64,000 bases of DNA from Maea johnstoni (lineage: Eukaryota; Annelida; Polychaeta; Spionida; Magelonidae). Each line of letters begins with the position of its first letter. Positions within the stretch are counted from its first letter, which is position 1. Shown in pieces: positions 12,640-24,050 of this stretch. The stretch lies in the NCBI GenBank assembly GCA_963942565.1, contig OZ012685.1, forward strand, positions 3,200,974 to 3,264,973, given 5' to 3'. The notes under the pieces are model-generated. The model saw nothing but the letters and a program-made list of their open reading frames with translations. It was not told the origin of the DNA and made no database searches. The position numbers and the translations under genes are program-made.

Positions 12640-12942
12640 TGACTGGCACTGCTACACGGTACGATAGCAAATATCAATATGGATTGAGAAAAAGTACTGA
12701 ATCGTTTAAGATCTATAACACCACAACTGATGATGATATTAAATTGACTTAATTGCTACCCATACATCTTCAAATAGAAGGCAGTTTCCTATTATTTATT
12801 AGCAAAATATTTGAAGTTGAAAGTGCAAAATCTAACAAAAAGTAAGTCTCTGGGAGGCAGGAAGTATTGTCATGGATATTGTATTGTTAAGGAAATATCG
12901 ATATTGTATCGTATCACAAAATTGATAAAGGTGCCAATCTCT
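12640..12942 (+). mobile_element. Family C MITE, copy 2
   Basis: Contains AAATTGACTTAATTGCTACC, GAAGGCAGTTTCCTATT, TCTGGGAGGCAGGA and ATCGATATTGTATCGTATCA, in the same order as the copy at 48938. Right end is GGTGCCAATCTC. The left terminus is degraded. Confidence 0.7.
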
Positions 12943-13270
12943 ACCATTCTGAGCACTATGACAAGCACTCTATTGCTAATCCTAGGGGATTTTTGCTGCA
13001 GCGGTGGCGATGGCGGTGTCACCAGCACCCGTACTACGCTGGCTGTGGGAAAGAAGAGCCTGGGGTACAGCTGCTGAAGGAATGCCTAATGTCTACTTAC
13101 AGCACAACGCAGGGAGCGGCGGGATAATGGAGAATTAATCAGCATTTTCCTGGGCCTCTATCTCGCCTGCAGCTTCTCAACACAAACATAGATCACCCAT
13201 ACTTTCATCCTCAAACACCCCACTATAGCCTCTCATCTAGGAAATACCTCAATGAGTTTACCGAAGACAT

Positions 13271-13755
<485 letters not shown>

Positions 13756-13769
13756 ACAGCAACATAGAT

Positions 13770-14010
13770 CAGTCCTACTTTCATCCCCGGCAGCTAAACA
13801 CGCTCTGATTTACACAACATTGCCACGGCGGTGAGCCAGCCCTACGAGGGATTAACAAGTGAATCAATAAATGACCTGCTCCCCTCGCGACCGCCGACCG
13901 ACCGCCGACGACGTAAAGCAGCGGCGGCAGTACTGAGAGTATAACTCTCCACTGGCCGCGGGCACGTTTGTTCACAACCAACAATGAGCAGCTTCTCTGG
14001 CTAAGGGTCT
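13770..14010. promoter_or_regulatory. CpG-rich island, candidate cis-regulatory element
   Basis: The most CpG-dense block of the window, with GCCGACCGACCGCCGACGACG-type sequence around 13890-13912, preceded by CAATAAATGACC and ATTAACAAGTGAATCAATAA-like homeodomain-type AT cores. An 89-codon minus-strand frame is unrecognised. It could be a CpG-island-like promoter or enhancer. Confidence 0.4.
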
Positions 14011-14066
14011 TTGATGCTACGCACACAAGGCATGGAATCATATAGTACACATCACAAAATCATACT

Positions 14067-14123
14067 TTATATAAATATATATATGAATATAAATATATAT
14101 AAATATATATATATATACAACTG

Positions 14124-14206
<83 letters not shown>

Positions 14207-14233
14207 GTATATATATTTATATTTACATATATA

Positions 14234-14276
<43 letters not shown>
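14067..14276. repeat. (TA)n/(TAAATA)n microsatellite
   Basis: Impure TA array of about 210 bp, interrupted by AA, GT and an ACAACTG segment. Confidence 0.95.
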
Positions 14277-14277
<1 letters not shown>

Positions 14278-14579
14278 CTAATAAAGTGACCTAAATATTT
14301 TTGTCAGATATTGATATTTTGGTGCTTTCTTATTTCTCATTATTACAATACCTCATTTCTCATTATCAAAATACCTTATTTTTCATTGGTACAATGCACA
14401 ATGACATAAATAAATTGAACACAAACCATACAATCCACAGTCTGATATGAAATCAACTGATTGACTGAACAATAAAATCACACCTAAAACCTCTCGCAAG
14501 TGAGGCACAGCATCAATATTCACATCCCATGAATTTCACATGTACCATTAATCAGAAATGATTTAGAGTTGTTTTCGCT

Positions 14580-14960
14580 ATTTCTCCCTAATTTTGCAGC
14601 CTATAGGTGTGTCGCATGTGTGTTATGACAGGCCTGCCGCCCGGCGAGATGAGGACGGGGTAATTGTCGGCTCCAATCCACCGTTAATCATCTATTAATC
14701 ACGCCAGTCAAGCGAGGAGGTTCAAACACATTAATAAGGCAAGGAGTTTGTGATGATGATGCTTAGGGTTTTATTTATTGTGCAGGACTGGGGATGGCTG
14801 GATCCACCTGCCCCGTATTATCCCAGCTGCAGATAACAAAGCCATTTGTTATCCATCATCATCACCAGTAGCCAGCCAGCCCACCGTGTACAGCTTACCA
14901 GGCAAAAATAGCACACATCAATCATACACTACCACCATGTGACTTTTGACCTCTGACCTT
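14580..14960. promoter_or_regulatory. Candidate enhancer: homeodomain-, GATA/SOX- and DR1-like sites
   Basis: Carries CCGTTAATCATCTATTAATCA (homeodomain/HNF1-like). At 14832-14853 there is a perfect 9-bp inverted repeat, GATAACAAA-GCCA-TTTGTTATC. At 14947-14959 there is a perfect direct repeat of TGACCT with 1-nt spacing, i.e. a DR1 site on the minus strand. No coding frame is seen. The density of motifs in a GC-richer, repeat-free block makes this the strongest regulatory candidate. Confidence 0.45.
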
Positions 14961-15240
14961 TAGCATGACCCCTTATTAAATTGTTATTATCATATATCAC
15001 TCAGTCAAAACAATATTTTTCACTACGCAGCTCAAATACTGAAATTGAATTATTGATACATTCATCCAACATGATCGTCTCTTCTTATGAGACAGGGGGC
15101 AAAGAATATAATAAATGGAATAACGTGAATTAAATGTCTAACAAAAATATTACTGCATACCAAAAGAAATGCATTATATAGATAAAAGGGGAGATGTCTA
15201 CTCTTTTCAATCATTTTGGATTAGGCTGTTTTCTTTTATG

Positions 15241-15420
15241 CAAGTACCAGAGCCAACTCTCTCGATTTCCCTTGTAGCAGATAGGGAAATCACAGTGATT
15301 TACACAGAGCCAGGTACCTGGACAGGGTAATGGATGTTATAAATGCAAGTACCAGGGACGTCTCTGTAGATACCCTTGTAGCAGAAAGATAAATCCAAAC
15401 AATGTATTGTGATCCAGACA
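15241..15420. repeat. Two ~105-bp tandem units flanking a MITE
   Basis: CAAGTACCAG begins at 15241 and 15346, and each is followed by a CCCTTGTAGCAGA block about 30 nt later. A third partial match (CCCCTTGTATCAGGAAGAGA) lies after the adjacent MITE at about 16050, so the MITE array now divides the third unit. Confidence 0.7.
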
Positions 15421-15435
15421 CAGATAGGTGCTTGT

Positions 15436-16020
15436 CCTTACCAAATGAAGCTGGGGACACCCAGGAATTCCATGGCAAATGCCAGGAGATACCAGTATTT
15501 CCTAGGAATTCCATGGCAAATGCTAGGAGATACCAGTATTTCCTAGGAATTCCATGGCAAATGCTAGGAGATACCAGTATTTCCTAGGAATTCCATGGCA
15601 AATGCCAGGAGATACCAGTATTTCCCAGGAATTCCATGGCAAATGCTAGGAGATACCAGTATTTCCTAGGAATTCCATGGCAAATGCTAGGAGATACCAG
15701 TATTTCCTAGGAATTCCATGGCAAATGCTAGGAGATACCAGTATTTCCTAGGAATTCCATGGCAAATGCTAGGCGATACCAGTATTTCCTAGGAATTCCA
15801 TGGCAAATGCTAGGAGATACCAGTATTTCCTAGGAATTCCATGGCAAATGCTAGGAGATACCAGTATTTCCTAGGAATTCCATGGCAAATGCTAGGAGAT
15901 ACCAGTATTTCCTAGGAATTCCATGGCAAATGCTAGGAGATACCAGTATTTCCTAGGAATTCCATGGCAAATGCTAGGAGATACCAGTATTTCCTAGGAA
16001 TTCCCAGGTACACTTGGTAA
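15436..16020. mobile_element. Family B foldback MITE expanded by a tandem array
   Basis: The left end CCTTACCAAATGAAGCT and right end CACTTGGTAA are the family B termini seen in ~100-bp copies (for example 29994-30096). Here the TTCCTAGGAATTCC-type centre has become thirteen tandem units. The remaining outer arms are about 28 and 24 bp. It is a direct view of a minisatellite growing inside a MITE. Confidence 0.8.
15464..15996. repeat. 41-bp minisatellite, 13 units
   Basis: Units begin GGAATTCCATGGCAAATG and end CAGTATTTCCTA. Starts at 15464, 15505, 15546 and onward are exactly 41 apart. Sequence is almost uniform: the first and fourth units have GCCAGG for GCTAGG, and one has GGCGATA for GGAGATA. 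Near identity points to recent expansion or homogenisation. Confidence 0.98.
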
Positions 16021-16079
16021 ATGGATGGGTAGACAAGAATCCTGTTGAAGCCCCTTGTATCAGGAAGAGAAATCCTTTT

Positions 16080-16440
16080 GTGTCAATGTTCCCCAAGGCC
16101 ACACACGATCATCAGGACCAGGAAGGATCGCATTTAGGAAAGTATCGGTAGAGGACAGAATTGCAGGGAATCCCTAGATGGGCCGTGTTGAAACAACATG
16201 AACAATGGCTTTCAATTACCCCTGGTGGCACTTGGCGGGTTCCTGGGTGGGACCCAATCACCGAGAAACCGTAGAGTGTAATAGTGGCACTCCGCCGCCC
16301 ACAGACCTTGATTGCCCGCACCACTAGATTATTGCCCTGCAAATTACAGCAATACCTCAAGAGGCCCACATTTCTCTGCCCTGGATTCTCACCAGCTAGG
16401 TGATCGTCTTTAACCCATTCAGGGCCAGAGGAACAAAACA
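16080..16440. promoter_or_regulatory. GC-richer island with CTCF-like motif
   Basis: Holds TTACCCCTGGTGGCACTT at 16217-16234, a good match to the reverse CTCF core CCCCTGGTGGC. A 109-codon minus-strand frame (16112-16441) runs through it, but its translation has no domain I recognise. The start of a family A copy overlaps its end. Confidence 0.35.
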
Positions 16441-16560
16441 TTCTTTAAAAAAATATCAATAGGTCAAATACACTTGAAGGAGGAATCTTGTACAGAAAAA
16501 TATTTAACATCCATATTCTGCAAAACTGAGGCTAAATTTTGACTTGCTAATCAGTAGTGA
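16410..16560 (+). mobile_element. Family A MITE fragment
   Basis: Starts TTAACCCATTCAGGGCC and retains ACTTGAAGGAGGAATCTTGT in the middle. The right half is not recognisable. Confidence 0.5.
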
Positions 16561-17800
16561 CATTGGACACCAGAGTACCCAGGGAAAAGTATCAAGTACA
16601 GCAATTATAGTATTAATATTTTTCTATTTTTACAGCACATCTATATCTAAGACAAGTCATGCCATTCTGATCTCCAAAACATATTGTTTAGATTGACCAT
16701 AGAGTCAGTAATTAGATTTCCAGCTTAGCATAATAATCACCAGGACGATATGAGAATGAGAATGGAATTATCAATAAACAACATTCCTGACGATATTAAT
16801 CCATAAGTCACCAGAAATATACAGCATTTATCTATTCTCACCTGGTGCCTTACTAGAGAACAAAAGAACCGAAAGAGATTGTCACACCTGACTCTCCTAT
16901 TGTTTCATGACATTCCTACTAGGATAACCTGTTATAGTACCCAACATCAAACCATTCAAGTATCTGATGAGGTAGTTATCTCTACTAGCCCTAAGGGTAT
17001 GTAATACTAGCAGATTTCTAGTGGAACTCAGTCAGAAACAATCATGATCTTTTCCCAGTCATCCTATCAACTACAGGAATAGGAGACGAACAGACAGATA
17101 AGCTTGTCACATGTCAGGCGCCTGAATCAGCAGGTTCTTTAAGCAGGCTATGAAATGTGTAATAGACACAGATACATAAACATGGAATTGACATAATTGT
17201 TGGCAGCACCAGCTGTGACATACTGGAGAAACATCTATTTCAGCACATTCTGTTAACCGACACACATGTGAAATATATAATGATTGGCCAAACATATGAA
17301 AATAAGTTGAAAACAAGGCATTAATTTGAAAAATATTTGAATTAAAAAGTATTTTTTTCTGATACCTATTATAAACTCAATTCATTGTTTCCATATATGA
17401 CTATTTAATGATATTCTAAGATTCCTGGCCTTAAGTGTAGTCCAGATGACGTTTGTGCACACCTGCTGCTATGACAACAGCAATCAAACTTCAAACAGAA
17501 ATCCATCAATCCCTAGGTACTGCAGCATAGCCAGACCTAGTTACAGAACCAAACAATACTTGGAGTAAGTGAAATTGCATTTGCTTTGGTGCTCATAGAC
17601 ACTATTCTCTTTCACCTTCTTTCAATTAGATGTTTTTGTAAGTAAAAGTCATTAGCTGACTGATTCATCTTCCTCTCATGTTGAGGAATTTCAAATTTCA
17701 ATAATCGTCACTTTTTCTCCCATATTCAGACTAAATCATGTTGGGAGTGGTGGAGGAAACTGGGGTTAAATCATCACCGATCTCCAGGTCCCATGAGGCA
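16561..17800. other. AT-rich spacer
   Basis: Nothing recognised except a short SINE-like GGAGTGGTGGAGGAAACTGG near 17743. Confidence 0.5.
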
Positions 17801-17804
17801 TGGT

Positions 17805-18028
17805 TTAACCCATTAATGCTCAAAGCGGTCAAACCAGCCTGACAATCATGATGAAATCTTTCAGGCTTTAGCACAACTAGCATAATATTTGAAGGAGAAA
17901 TGCTGAGCAGAACATTACCAACAACTCTCCCTCAAATATCTTGTAAAACCATTCTTAAAATCAAAGTTATTGCCAAAAGTATCAAAGATCCAGCCGAGAA
18001 TCTCAGGATGAACTCTTAAGTTAGTTAA
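17805..18028 (+). mobile_element. Family A MITE, full length (224 bp)
   Basis: TTAACCCATTAATGC at the left and TTAA at the right (18025-18028). The central pair TATTTGAAGGAGAAATGC / CAACTCTCCCTCAAATAT is clear. The right terminal GGG is degraded. Confidence 0.85.
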
Positions 18029-18173
18029 CAGAGAAACCGTCACCATCAGGAGAGGCTGTGTTGAGTTCTACCTACGTGCAGCTAAGACCTCACCAACAGC
18101 ACACTAAAGACATGAATTTATTGCTCACTACAATGTGATGCATGTCTTTGAATGTTCTGGCCATTAATTTGAT

Positions 18174-18324
18174 CAGAGATGGATCTGTGTGGGGGCGTTG
18201 TACATTTAAAGCACCAGGTTGATCTACTTCATCAGTATTAAGCAAAACTAAAGAAAGCTAATAATTCTTGGAAAGAAAAACAGCATTTTGAATCCTAAAA
18301 AGGGGTTAGCTGAACCCGCGATCC
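18174..18324 (+). mobile_element. Family D, short hAT-like element
   Basis: Left end CAGAGATGGATCTGTGTGG and right part AAAAGGGGTTAGCTGAACCC GCGATCC pair as imperfect inverted ends. The interior CTACTTCATCAGTATT and AGCAAAACTAAAGAAAG match 3754-3905. A fragment of the same right-end type appears at 47145-47190. No exact target duplication was found. Confidence 0.55.
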
Positions 18325-18589
18325 TATTTATTCCCATAATATGTTGACCCACTTACCACTGGTAGTTAGTTGCCGTGGAAACCAATGGAAAATAATCTTT
18401 AAAATGTACAAAAAGAAAGCCAGGCTCAAAAATAATATGGTTTCTTTGTTCTATTCTATATCTTGATAAAGAATAACCAACTATTCAAAGCAGAGACATA
18501 TACTCATATATAAATGCATTTTGTAGTTCAAAATGGAAATTTGTATTGCCATGCCCACTTCATAATACTATTCAAAAGACATGAGCTAA

Positions 18590-19100
18590 GCTGGGAAAAT
18601 GAGCACTATGTTTTCCCATCATTTCCTCAGCCGGTGCCGATAGGAACTGATGAGCGCGGAAATCCTTCCTCTCTTCACAAATGGTTTATGTTCACATCTG
18701 TATTCATATAAAAGACGCAACTCCGTTTTACCTCCACAAAACAACCTGCTGTGATCAATCTCAATCTGCCGCGACTGTCCGAAACATGCGAGCAGCATTT
18801 TCCCTCCTCAAGCTTCTGTTAGCGACTACAGTTAAACACATCTCCACCCAACTTAGCACACCATTCACACGCAGTAAATCTGGCTCCAGAAAAGCCCGCT
18901 TCAATTATCGCTGAAAGGCTCGCCTAATGAGCGATGTTTTGTTTGCGCCCGGCACCTCCAATACTCTCTGCGCATGAGGAACGCACAAGGAACGTTACTG
19001 TCAGCCTGTAAGCTGAACGGAATCCCTAAAAAGGACAAATCAGCTGCAAGCAAGCTAGCGGGTGGAATGAACTTGCTGTCATGAAGCCTCCATTTTCCTT
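18590..19100. promoter_or_regulatory. Long GC-richer island, candidate cis-regulatory element
   Basis: About 500 bp without repeats, with raised CpG, AGCGCGGAAATCC, TAATGAGCGATG, GTTTGCGCCCGG and TCAATTATCGCTG. Several overlapping short frames (65-85 codons) have no recognisable product. Repeat-free sequence of this length in a repeat-laden region may reflect selective constraint. Confidence 0.4.
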
Positions 19101-19324
19101 TTCTTTTATTATTGTATCTTTCATTATCTATACATGCATCTGTGTTGAATCGCAACAAGTATCATATATTGTTAGAGCCTCTCACTGTATCTACGGTGAT
19201 TTTATTTGCTATAGCCATTTCCTAGGTGTCAGGCTCTGAGTGTGTGCTTCATGTCATCCTATACCTAATTCAATATGAATGTATTGTTTGTGCTGTCCTA
19301 ATATCATCATCTATTTGTCACTTT
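19101..19324. other. Spacer
   Basis: Nothing recognised. Confidence 0.5.
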
Positions 19325-19435
19325 TTCTGCCGTATTGCGGCAAAGTCGTTACTAGCCAGTTGTAAATGTTGGAGCAAACTGGAGTACCCGACGAAAACCA
19401 CCGTCTAACCACAAGTCACTTGCAAACTTCTCACT
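19325..19435 (-). mobile_element. SINE body fragment
   Basis: On the minus strand it reads GTGACTTGTGG...GTGGTTTTCGTCGGGTACTCC followed by ACTGGCTAGTA. The same body lies at 32175-32412 and, more decayed, at 31027-31175. No tRNA-like head is kept here. Confidence 0.6.
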
Positions 19436-19689
19436 TGCAAAATAGTATGCAAAATTCATATAATACTTTAAGGCAAGTTGTGAGAAGGGTTGTTTGCAAA
19501 GTTTTAACTTTAAATATTTTCTTATACCTACTGTGACCATAATGATATCACTATAACTTTGAGTTCCTTTCAGTGCAGTCTTTGCATCAATGGGTTTTTG
19601 AGTTCTATAGATGCACTAGGTATAATCTCAGAACTCTCCCCACTCTCTCCCATCACCCGACACTCCCCACTTTCTCCATCACTCCTACC

Positions 19690-19960
19690 CATCAGTTTCC
19701 GGATTGAGACTCGGCGTAATGGAAAAAATTAGCCATCAGCGCAGTACGAACCATTACTCTCCACTCTAGGAGGTAGAAAAATCTCTGGGCTTATTGTAAT
19801 CCTATAACCATTATGTGCATCTGTGGATGTAAGATAGCGCGCCGAAAATTGGCGAATCTCCCCTGACTTGTCATTCCGTAGCACATCTCGGAAATAATGG
19901 CAGCATATTTTTCACCTCGTACATTTCCTTGATGAGTGACGAGACATACAGAATGTACAT
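19690..19960. promoter_or_regulatory. GC-richer island, candidate cis-regulatory element
   Basis: Includes GCGCGCCGAAAATTGGCG (palindromic, E2F-like) near 19837 and CCATTATGTGCATCTG-type sequence. Repeat-free and non-coding. Confidence 0.35.
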
Positions 19961-20071
19961 CTTGAAAACATCCTCTGCTGAATCAATAAGGGTATTATCA
20001 TGATGCACTGATCTAGGGGCAAGTAGATCCATCACTTTGCACACAGGGTGGAAATGCTTTTCTAGATCATG

Positions 20072-20252
20072 TTAACCCATTTCATGACTTCTACCTGAAA
20101 AGGGACATCTGGACCTATGATACTTGTTTGAAAATAACTTTGGGAATAATCACAACAAATTTCAGTCAGACATCACTCGAAGAACTTCTTGTTTATTGAG
20201 ATATTTGCATACCTGTTAGATGATAAGTAGGCCTCAGAAATGAAATGGTTAA
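20072..20252 (-). mobile_element. Family A MITE, shortened copy
   Basis: TTAACCCATTTCATG at the left, GAAATGGTTAA at the right. The left arm has CATCTGGACCTATGATACTT, which marks minus orientation. The centre is partly deleted (181 bp against about 230). Confidence 0.8.
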
Positions 20253-20265
20253 CAGATTGTATCAA

Positions 20266-20492
20266 TCAACCCATAAATTCTCAGAGGCCAAAACCAGCCT
20301 GACAATTGTGATGAAATCTTTCAGGCTAAAGCATAATTGACTAAATATTCAAAGGAGAAATGTAGATCAGAACATTACCAACAACTCCCCTTCAAATATT
20401 TTGTGAAATGATTCTCAATTCCAGTTATTGTCAAAAGTATCTTCTATACAGACGACAATTTCTGGAGGAACTCATAGGTATTAATGGGTTAA
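20266..20492 (+). mobile_element. Family A MITE, full length (227 bp)
   Basis: TCAACCCATAAATTC to ATTAATGGGTTAA. Central arms AATATTCAAAGGAGAAATG and CTCCCCTTCAAATATTTTG. Lies 13 bp after the preceding opposite-orientation copy. Confidence 0.85.
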
Positions 20493-20759
20493 TTGTATCA
20501 TTTAGCAGAGCTGTCCCTGCTGTGAGGGTACTCCACCAGGTAGCCGCAGATGCAATTAACACTGCAACTACCTGCAGCGCCAAATCTAGTTTATGCAACC
20601 TGTTTCCTGACATCCCACAGTGCTCACTCCTGTTTTATGCAACCTTTATGCTGACATCCTTCACGGCAACATCACCAGCCTACTAATCATACGGCTTGAA
20701 AGTATTCACTGCGGAGCTGCTCTCTACCTGTCTGGTAATAAGCCAGAGTTTGTTGAGTG

Positions 20760-20866
20760 TTTGCTAAAAGGGTTCTATAGAGAACTACCCTTAATATATT
20801 TTGTAGAACCAGTCTTAACCTAAGTTATTGACAACAGTATCAAATATACCTAGAGGACATCTTTAT
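20760..20866 (+). mobile_element. Family A MITE fragment (right half)
   Basis: Right-half blocks AATATATTTTGTAGAACCAG, AAGTTATTGACAACAGTATC and CTAGAGGACAT. No left arm. Confidence 0.55.
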
Positions 20867-20873
20867 AACAGTA

Positions 20874-21107
20874 TCAACCCATTCATGCCCATAGCAGGCA
20901 AAACAGCCTGACACTTTTGGTAATGTATTTCAGCCAAAAGCAAAATTGGGAAAACTTTTGTTTGAAGGAGAAATGTTCATCAGAACACTAACAACCACTC
21001 TCCTTGAAATATTTTGTAAAATCATTCTTAATTTCTAAGTTATTCTTAAAAGTGTAATAAATCCAGACAACCAATTTAAGAGAAACTCTTAAGCATGAAT
21101 GAGTTAA
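20874..21107 (+). mobile_element. Family A MITE, full length (234 bp)
   Basis: TCAACCCATTCATGCCC to GCATGAATGAGTTAA. One of the least degraded copies, with all internal blocks in order. Confidence 0.88.
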
Positions 21108-21109
21108 TG

Positions 21110-21990
21110 GTTTTAGCGAGACCAGTGCTGTGTCAGCCAGCATCAATAATTCACCACGGCTGCTGCCCCCAAGCGTAGGACCTAAGAGTGTGATAGTTTA
21201 TATGGCGTATAATAACAGAGATGGCTCTGTGATAGTTCCATACGCTGCATGACTAACTGGCAATGACCAACTGAGTCATAGAATTAGTCATAAAATTAGT
21301 CATAACTCATAATGGGCAGGTGGGGGGCAAGATCATAGGGCAAGATCAATGCTATCTTTGAAGATTCATTTTCATTAAAATATGTTATGAATTATTTCTG
21401 CCAAATATGAATAATGGGTATTCTACAGTTTTGAAGTTATTGGTTCTAACCTAAAGGTTCACTTGAAAATTCACCTTTTGAATATTTCATGATGATTGTC
21501 TCTCACCTTTAACAACAGGTGCTTTTCTATCAAGGATAGGAAAGTCAGTCTCACAGAATTATGAATGTCATGGATAACAAAGTTACTGATCTAAATCCTT
21601 GATAGCAATGGTCATATTGTTGAAAAAGAAAGAACCTTCATATCCTGATCCTAATAGCTCTTCCAACATGACACATGAAACAGATTTAATGCAGACTGCC
21701 AGCTAACTCTTCCCTTGTCAATTGGTGACTAACCTTATGTCAAAACCACAAGCTCAACAAGGTGCCATACTCTTGGTGCTGGTGGTCATACAGTTGAAAT
21801 CCTGCTCTCAATGGATCTAGCTACAAGGCACATAAAGAAGATTGAAGGTGGACTGCCGGATCTCCATTTCTCTAGTCAGATGCTAAACCTATGTCAGCAC
21901 CACAGGCCACATCACAAGTTCCAGAATAAATAGTGCAACTTCAAAGAGACATTGCATGAAACAGACATAATTGGCTCATGCCAACAGAGA
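21110..21990. other. Spacer
   Basis: No gene or repeat recognised. Confidence 0.5.
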
Positions 21991-21996
21991 CCTAGT

Positions 21997-22166
21997 TTTA
22001 ACCTATTAATGCCAACAGCGGCCAAAGAGGCCTGGCAATTTTGAGGCTGGTTCCTGCTTTTTGGTGCTGGCTTGCATTTCTCTTTCAAATAATTCCAAAA
22101 TATGTTGTTTTTTCGGAAGACATCATTAAAATCTACAATAATTTTTGTGCCACAAATATGACAGAG
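21997..22166 (+). mobile_element. Family A MITE, truncated
   Basis: Left end TTAACCTATTAATGCC and AAGAGGCCTGGCAATTTTGA match. The interior is rearranged and the right end is lost where the next copy begins. Confidence 0.6.
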
Positions 22167-22396
22167 TTGACCCATTAATGCCCACAGCCTCCAAAGAAGC
22201 CTGACAATTTTGAAGAAAAATGTTGCAGGCAAAAGCATAATCAGGAAATTACCTGATGGAGAAATGTTAATCAGGACATTTACAACAACTTTCCTTCAAA
22301 TATTTTGTAAAATAATTTTTATTTCTAAAATTATCGTCAAAAGTATCAGAATTCCAGATGACAACATCAGGGAGAACACAAGCATTGATGGGTTAA
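22167..22396 (+). mobile_element. Family A MITE, full length (230 bp)
   Basis: TTGACCCATTAATGCCC to GCATTGATGGGTTAA. The central arms are clear. Abuts the truncated copy on its left. Confidence 0.87.
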
Positions 22397-22399
22397 TGG

Positions 22400-23100
22400 T
22401 GATTCAATGCTAGAGCGCAGATCAAACCAGTATACCTGAGACCTCTAGTCTCCTCCACCAATGCTGAGTACCTCCACAACACTACCTGTTATCCAACCAC
22501 ACATGTGCCAACATTATACATCTGATATATTGCCAACACCTTGTAGTCACCAGCTCTGCTTCCATCTAGATTATTTAATGCAGAATTGCGTATTCCCTCA
22601 GCCTTTAATACTGCTGTGAGACGCCAGCAATATGTAAGATTTGGGAGTAGAGGGTCAAAACTGAGGATTAATGAAATATTGGGAGTCAAAACTTACCCGA
22701 TTTACAAGAATAATCATACAGATCACAAAATACAACTGGGAGTCATTTTGCCAAATATCTGGTGAGTGGGAATGGAAATGATTCCTTAATGCCTGGCTGG
22801 CAAATCCCTGTTTGGGCCTCAATCACCTGTGCTTTTGTTGTACATCTAAGATATTGCTAGCATCTTTAGATGACCTAAATGACTTCCTTCATCGTACCAT
22901 TATTTTCTTGGCAATGGTTGTTCATCATTGGTACCATGGTACTAAAAGATAATGGTATCACTTAACTTCCTTTCTGTAGAATACATACACAGGAAAAATC
23001 CTACAAGCTAAGACGATGAAGGACGTTTTTCAGGCTCAAATGATGATTACATTCCTTCCATATTGACCATTAGCAGTATATCTCAATGTGAATGCTCTAG
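22400..23100. other. Spacer
   Basis: Nothing recognised. Confidence 0.5.
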
Positions 23101-23105
23101 AAATA

Positions 23106-23197
23106 CTAAATGAAAAGTGGAATACCGAGGAATTCTTAGGATTTCCTTGGAAAATCCCAGTATTTTCTAGGAAGTCCCCACTACAGTTAATAAGGGT
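23106..23197. mobile_element. Family B foldback MITE
   Basis: CTAAATGAAAAGTGG, then TTCTTAGGATTTCCTTGGAA and TTTTCTAGGAAGTCC, ending CTACAGTTAATAAGGGT. Palindromic plan typical of the family. Confidence 0.65.
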
Positions 23198-23199
23198 CA

Positions 23200-23550
23200 A
23201 GGGCAGCCAAGACAATGCGGCGCCCAGTGACAGAAGGTCAAATAGCTATCTGTGGCCAGCTATTATCAGGCTGGATAGCGGTGCTGGTGAGAGATAATGT
23301 GATGCTCAATGTACGGCAGGGCAGCAATCAGCGAGACTGATTGCGGCCATTGAGCAGTTGCCAGGAACCGTCTTCACCTTGATTCCTGCTCTTTGGGAGC
23401 TCTCCTGCTCTGTAATTTCCTCCTCCTGGAGCGTGCAGATCACCCCTATTTCCCCTTCATCTCACAATACACACTACTTACTGCCCCCCAGGCACCTCTC
23501 AACAACACAACAGGCATACTGCTCGACACAGCTACTAGCCATTTAAGCTG
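23200..23550. other. Moderately GC-rich spacer
   Basis: Non-repetitive with a few CpGs (GCGGCGCCC near 23219). Too little to call an element. Confidence 0.4.
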
Positions 23551-23553
23551 TCG

Positions 23554-23706
<153 letters not shown>

Positions 23707-23709
23707 TAT

Positions 23710-24050
23710 TTCGTGTCTCTGCTAGAGGAGGTGGCTTGGTCACTATATACATGTATGGCATTGTGAAGGGCTGCCAATGGTGACTTTAAAACTAAGAGGC
23801 CTTGGGACTGCTCATAAAGAGAAGGGAATTTCTTCCTGGTGAGATATAGCTTTCAGTCTCATCCCCTAAATGACCTAAGCTCTTGAAAACAACCAAACCA
23901 AACCAAAGCAAATTGGCCACATGCACGAAGTCATCTTGTCTGTGTTCTAAAAATAGGCTGTAACCAATGAAACACCATGCAAAACATATTAGTCTCCGCT
24001 GGTCATGCCGGCAAAAATACAACCCCCTGAACTCCATACATAACTCACTG
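23710..24050. other. Spacer
   Basis: Nothing recognised apart from an AACCAAACC run near 23890. Confidence 0.5.

Noticed and set aside
15464-15996. CRISPR-like regular spacing
   Set aside because: Units are contiguous 41-bp copies with no variable spacers, and the sequence is eukaryotic.
16112-16441. 109-codon minus-strand frame
   Set aside because: Crosses into a family A MITE end, has no recognisable domain, and is explained by locally higher GC.
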